64,000 bases of DNA, from assembly GCF_001460635.1 (NCBI RefSeq), contig NZ_LN907858.1, positions 1,054,001 to 1,118,000 of the forward strand. The letters run 5' to 3'. Of this stretch, positions 61,680-64,000 are shown one piece after another. Position 1 is the stretch's first letter; the number at the start of each line of letters is the position of its first letter. The position numbers were made by a program, and so were the translations under genes. The notes under the pieces are model-generated. The model saw only the letters and a program-made list of their open reading frames with translations. It did not search any database and was not told where the DNA came from. Source of the stretch: Helicobacter typhlonius (GTDB taxonomy: Bacteria > Campylobacterota > Campylobacteria > Campylobacterales > Helicobacteraceae).

Positions 61680-62507
61680 TTATATCCATAGATTATCAAG
61701 GAGACGTGTTGTGCCAACTTGAGCGGCAATAAGAAAAATACTCTTACCCTTTTCTACCCTCTCAATAGGCTTTAACTCCCTATCAAAAAAATCCGCATAA
61801 AAGATTCTATCCACACTCTTTAAACCCTCCAAAGCCAAAGCGCGCAAATGCTTTGCTTCAGCCTGCCCCTTTTCCACCTCATTTTTTATAGCTTCAATCG
61901 TGCGCGGGATACAAAGTGCGCTTTGCCTTTGTTCTGGGCTTAGATAAATATTGCGTGAGCTAAGTGCCAAGCTATCGCTATCTCGCATTATAGGACAAGG
62001 CACAATCTCCACAGGCACAAATAAATCACGCACCATTTTTTGCAAAATCAACACTTGTTGTGCATCTTTTTGTCCAAAATACGCACAATGAGCGCGAGTA
62101 AGCATAAAAAGCTTTAAAACTACTCGCAACACCCCAGCAAAATGCGTAGGGCGGTCAAATCCCTCTAAAATATAGCCCATATTTTTAGGCGGAGAAAGAC
62201 TCACCTCATCATCAAAATACATCTCCTCCACACGAGGGGCAAATACCGCGCTCACACCCGCCTTTTCACATAAAGCAATATCTTGCTCTAATGTGCGTGG
62301 ATAGCTGCCAAAATCCTCATTTGCCCCAAACTGCGTAGGATTCACAAAAATAGAAACGATTGTGTAATTATTCTCTTTTATAGAAGATTCTATAAGGCTC
62401 AAATGCCCCTTATGCAAAGCCCCCATTGTCGGCACAAAGCCCACACTTCCATTAAGCCCAGCACGAAACTCTTGCAGAGCTGCCCTACTTTTTAGCACTT
62501 TCATCAA
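61680..62507 (-). CDS. panC: Pantothenate synthetase
   Basis: 275 aa, joins pantoate and beta-alanine to make pantothenate. The HIGH-like motif lies in [18 protein letters not shown], the ATP site in [20 protein letters not shown] then [14 protein letters not shown], and the KMSKS-like loop in [20 protein letters not shown]. It follows pyrF by six bases, an order also seen in H. pylori. Confidence 0.97.
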   Translation of the reverse strand: MMKVLKSRAALQEFRAGLNGSVGFVPTMGALHKGHLSLIESSIKENNYTIVSIFVNPTQFGANEDFGSYPRTLEQDIALCEKAGVSAVFAPRVEEMYFDDEVSLSPPKNMGYILEGFDRPTHFAGVLRVVLKLFMLTRAHCAYFGQKDAQQVLILQKMVRDLFVPVEIVPCPIMRDSDSLALSSRNIYLSPEQRQSALCIPRTIEAIKNEVEKGQAEAKHLRALALEGLKSVDRIFYADFFDRELKPIERVEKGKSIFLIAAQVGTTRLLDNLWI

Positions 62508-62513
62508 TGCCCT

Positions 62514-63212
62514 TTATTGAAGAATCTTTAAGATATTTTCCACCACTTGCAGCGGATTCTCTGCTTTGTAAATGGGACGCCCAATGACCGCAAAATCGCT
62601 TTGCGCTGCTTTTGCATCCTTAAGTGTTGCCACGCGTTTTTGGTCGTCTGCCCCCTCGCCAAATGGGCGGATACCGGGTGTAATCGTAAGAAAATTTGAT
62701 TGAGTGCGTTGCTTGATATAGAGGCTCTCTTGCACCGAGCATACCACGCCGTCAATACCACAACGATACGCCAAATCCGCAAGTTTAAGCGTATGGGAGA
62801 AAAGCGAGGCATTATAAATCTCTGCAAAACTAGAATCTTCAAAGCTTGTAAGCGCGGTAACGCCAACAATAAGAGGGATTTTGGCTTGATTTTTAAGCTC
62901 CGCAATAGCCCTCATTGCCCCTTCCCCACAGCTTGTATGGATAGTGAGCATATCCACATCTAATTGGGCGCATTCTTTGATAGAATCAAGCATTGTATTT
63001 GGTATATCATAAAGCTTCAAATCTAAAAAGATTCTATAATTACCATATTTTCTTATCATTTCTAGCCCAGCGATACCATCGCGGATAAAGCTGCGTAAGC
63101 CCACTTTGAGCCATATATTTTGCTTATGTTTGGGATTAAGTGTTTGCAAAGAATGAAGCAAGGTAAGATTCTGCTCTAGGCTTGGGTTATCAAGGGCAAT
63201 ACACAGCTTCAT
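62514..63212 (-). CDS. pyrF: Orotidine-5'-phosphate decarboxylase
   Basis: 232 aa, last step of UMP synthesis. N-terminal LCIALDNPSLEQN, the catalytic Lys-Asp block IFLDLKLYDIPNTM, HTSCGEGAMRAI and, near the end, TPGIRPFGEGADDQKRVAT with FAVIGRPIYKAENP. It is followed by panC after six bases and preceded by nusB after two. Confidence 0.97.
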   Translation of the reverse strand: MKLCIALDNPSLEQNLTLLHSLQTLNPKHKQNIWLKVGLRSFIRDGIAGLEMIRKYGNYRIFLDLKLYDIPNTMLDSIKECAQLDVDMLTIHTSCGEGAMRAIAELKNQAKIPLIVGVTALTSFEDSSFAEIYNASLFSHTLKLADLAYRCGIDGVVCSVQESLYIKQRTQSNFLTITPGIRPFGEGADDQKRVATLKDAKAAQSDFAVIGRPIYKAENPLQVVENILKILQ

Positions 63213-63214
63213 TA

Positions 63215-63706
63215 TTATCCTTTCGCATTTTTAGAATCTAGACAAGTCTCTAAACCAATGCCCTGCGCTTTAGGATTGTTTGTAATAGATTCTCTCGCAC
63301 TTTTTTTACTTACCTTGCCTATTGAATCTAGCACACCATTAATAAATCTCGGCGCATTGTCTTCGCCACCATAGAGTTTGCATAGCTCCACTGCTTCATT
63401 AATCACCACAGGCGTATCAGTATCGGTATAGAGTATCTCATACGCACCAAGTCGTAGCATAGCGCGCTCCATTCCACCAAGACGAGAAAAATCCCATTCT
63501 TTTAAATGCGAAGTAATACTTTCATCAAGGCTTTGTAGATTATCTAGCACCCCTTGCAAAAGTGCGTAAGCAAAATCCTGCTGCTTATTCTTAATTTTTT
63601 TTTCGCTAAACATATCACGCGCAAAAAGCAAGATATTTTCATTACCTACATCATAGGCGTAAAGCATTCCAATAACCGCTTCCCTCGCCTGTGTGCGTGT
63701 CGCCAT
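63215..63706 (-). CDS. nusB: Transcription antitermination factor NusB
   Basis: 163 aa from the ATG at 63706, one base after the ribH stop; a start four codons earlier would overlap ribH. It forms, with NusE, the boxA-binding antitermination complex on rRNA transcripts. The family pattern is visible: TRTQAREAVIGMLYAYDVG, LGGMERAMLRLGAYEILYTD, PVVINEAVELCKLYGGEDN and APRFINGVLDSI. Beyond residue 140 the tail is charged and variable. Confidence 0.95.
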   Translation of the reverse strand: MATRTQAREAVIGMLYAYDVGNENILLFARDMFSEKKIKNKQQDFAYALLQGVLDNLQSLDESITSHLKEWDFSRLGGMERAMLRLGAYEILYTDTDTPVVINEAVELCKLYGGEDNAPRFINGVLDSIGKVSKKSARESITNNPKAQGIGLETCLDSKNAKG

Positions 63707-63707
63707 A

Positions 63708-64000
63708 TTACGCCCCAATATTCCTATAAAGGTTAATCAGCTCAATAAGCCCTGCCATAGATTCAAAGCCCTTATTTCCTGCCTTTGTCCCGGCTCGCTC
63801 AATGGCTTGTTCGATATTATCAGTTGTTAGCACTCCAAAAGTTACCGGCGCACCATATTTAAGCGTAACATTAGCAATACCCTTAGTCGCCTCCGCAGAT
63901 ACATAATCAAAATGTGGCGTAGCCCCGCGAATCACCGCACCTAAGCAACACACACCATCATATTCGCCTTGTGAGAGAATCTTTTGTAATACAAATGGAA
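63708..64000 (-). CDS. ribH: 6,7-dimethyl-8-ribityllumazine synthase (5' end beyond window)
   Basis: The frame runs to the right window edge, so the N-terminal third is missing. Visible: [60 protein letters not shown] and [18 protein letters not shown]. It condenses the pyrimidine and butanone phosphate precursors in riboflavin synthesis and forms icosahedral or pentameric assemblies. nusB follows one base after its stop. Confidence 0.95.
   Translation of the reverse strand, partial: PFVLQKILSQGEYDGVCCLGAVIRGATPHFDYVSAEATKGIANVTLKYGAPVTFGVLTTDNIEQAIERAGTKAGNKGFESMAGLIELINLYRNIGA

Noticed and set aside
1-64000. Repeated AGAATCT words as a CRISPR or tandem array
   Set aside because: Spacing is irregular, copies are only 7-9 bases and they occur inside unrelated genes.

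Overview
The window looks like a chromosomal segment of an enterohepatic-type Helicobacter. The evidence is AT-rich DNA with genes packed mostly on the minus strand, and gene orders that match, from memory, several H. pylori blocks: folD-lepB-X-rpiB-X-apt-dedA-pepA-ychF; hemC-proS-hemA-prenyl synthase-X-DUF2018; lspA-glmM | rpsT-prfA; gyrA-X-flgR; ddl-hydrolase-murF-HIT; serA-X-rpsA-ispH-aroA; flgS-rod protein-flgI; and panC-pyrF-nusB-ribH. It differs from H. pylori: there is no urease beside lspA/glmM, and it carries hisD, acylphosphatase, a GltS-type symporter and a NtrC-type FlgR that keeps its C-terminal helix-turn-helix.

Layout. 1-4.4 kb: an exported protein of unknown function cut by the window edge, then an accessory island of two paralogous ankyrin-repeat genes and two small coupled genes. 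The longer ankyrin protein ends in what I read as a PoNi/DUF1911 immunity domain. 4.5-11.2 kb: a housekeeping minus-strand run (ychF, pepA, dedA, apt, rpiB, lepB, folD). 11.2-24.2 kb: a haem c protein, haem synthesis (hemC, hemA, hemD), proS, isoprenoid synthesis, hisD, fba, a periplasmic PPIase, a DUF308 membrane protein and ftsW. 24.2-26.4 kb: a decayed surface-glycan locus, with a frameshifted methyltransferase and a membrane glycosyltransferase broken by two T8 tracts. 26.4-32.9 kb: a gltS with an SH3-like extracytoplasmic domain and a C11 tract, tRNA-Val, lspA, glmM, rpsT, prfA and a coupled GT10 fucosyltransferase with a G10 tract. 32.9-39.5 kb: flgR, gyrA, a LysE exporter, a periplasmic ankyrin protein and a HIT protein. 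39.5-46.5 kb: murF, acylphosphatase, a hydrolase, ddl, uvrA and a DUF3343 protein. 46.5-55.4 kb: serA, rpsA, ispH, aroA, flgS, a rod-binding protein, a 36-aa small ORF, flgI and tRNA-Pro. 55.4-64 kb: flaA with its sigma-28 promoter and terminator, feoB, an outer-membrane porin, panC, pyrF, nusB and ribH (cut by the window edge).

Two themes run through the window. First, contingency tracts: A13 upstream of an ankyrin promoter, C11 in gltS, G10 in the fucosyltransferase and two T8 tracts in the broken glycosyltransferase, which suggests phase-variable surface and accessory functions. Second, a 7-mer, AGATTCT/AGAATCT, is strongly enriched; I counted 22 copies by eye in the first 10 kb against about two expected from base composition. 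It repeatedly occurs as close inverted pairs forming hairpins at 3' ends and between converging genes. This resembles how DNA-uptake words double as terminators in Neisseria and Pasteurellaceae and is, to me, the most interesting signal. No insertion sequence, integrase, CRISPR array or rRNA operon was seen.
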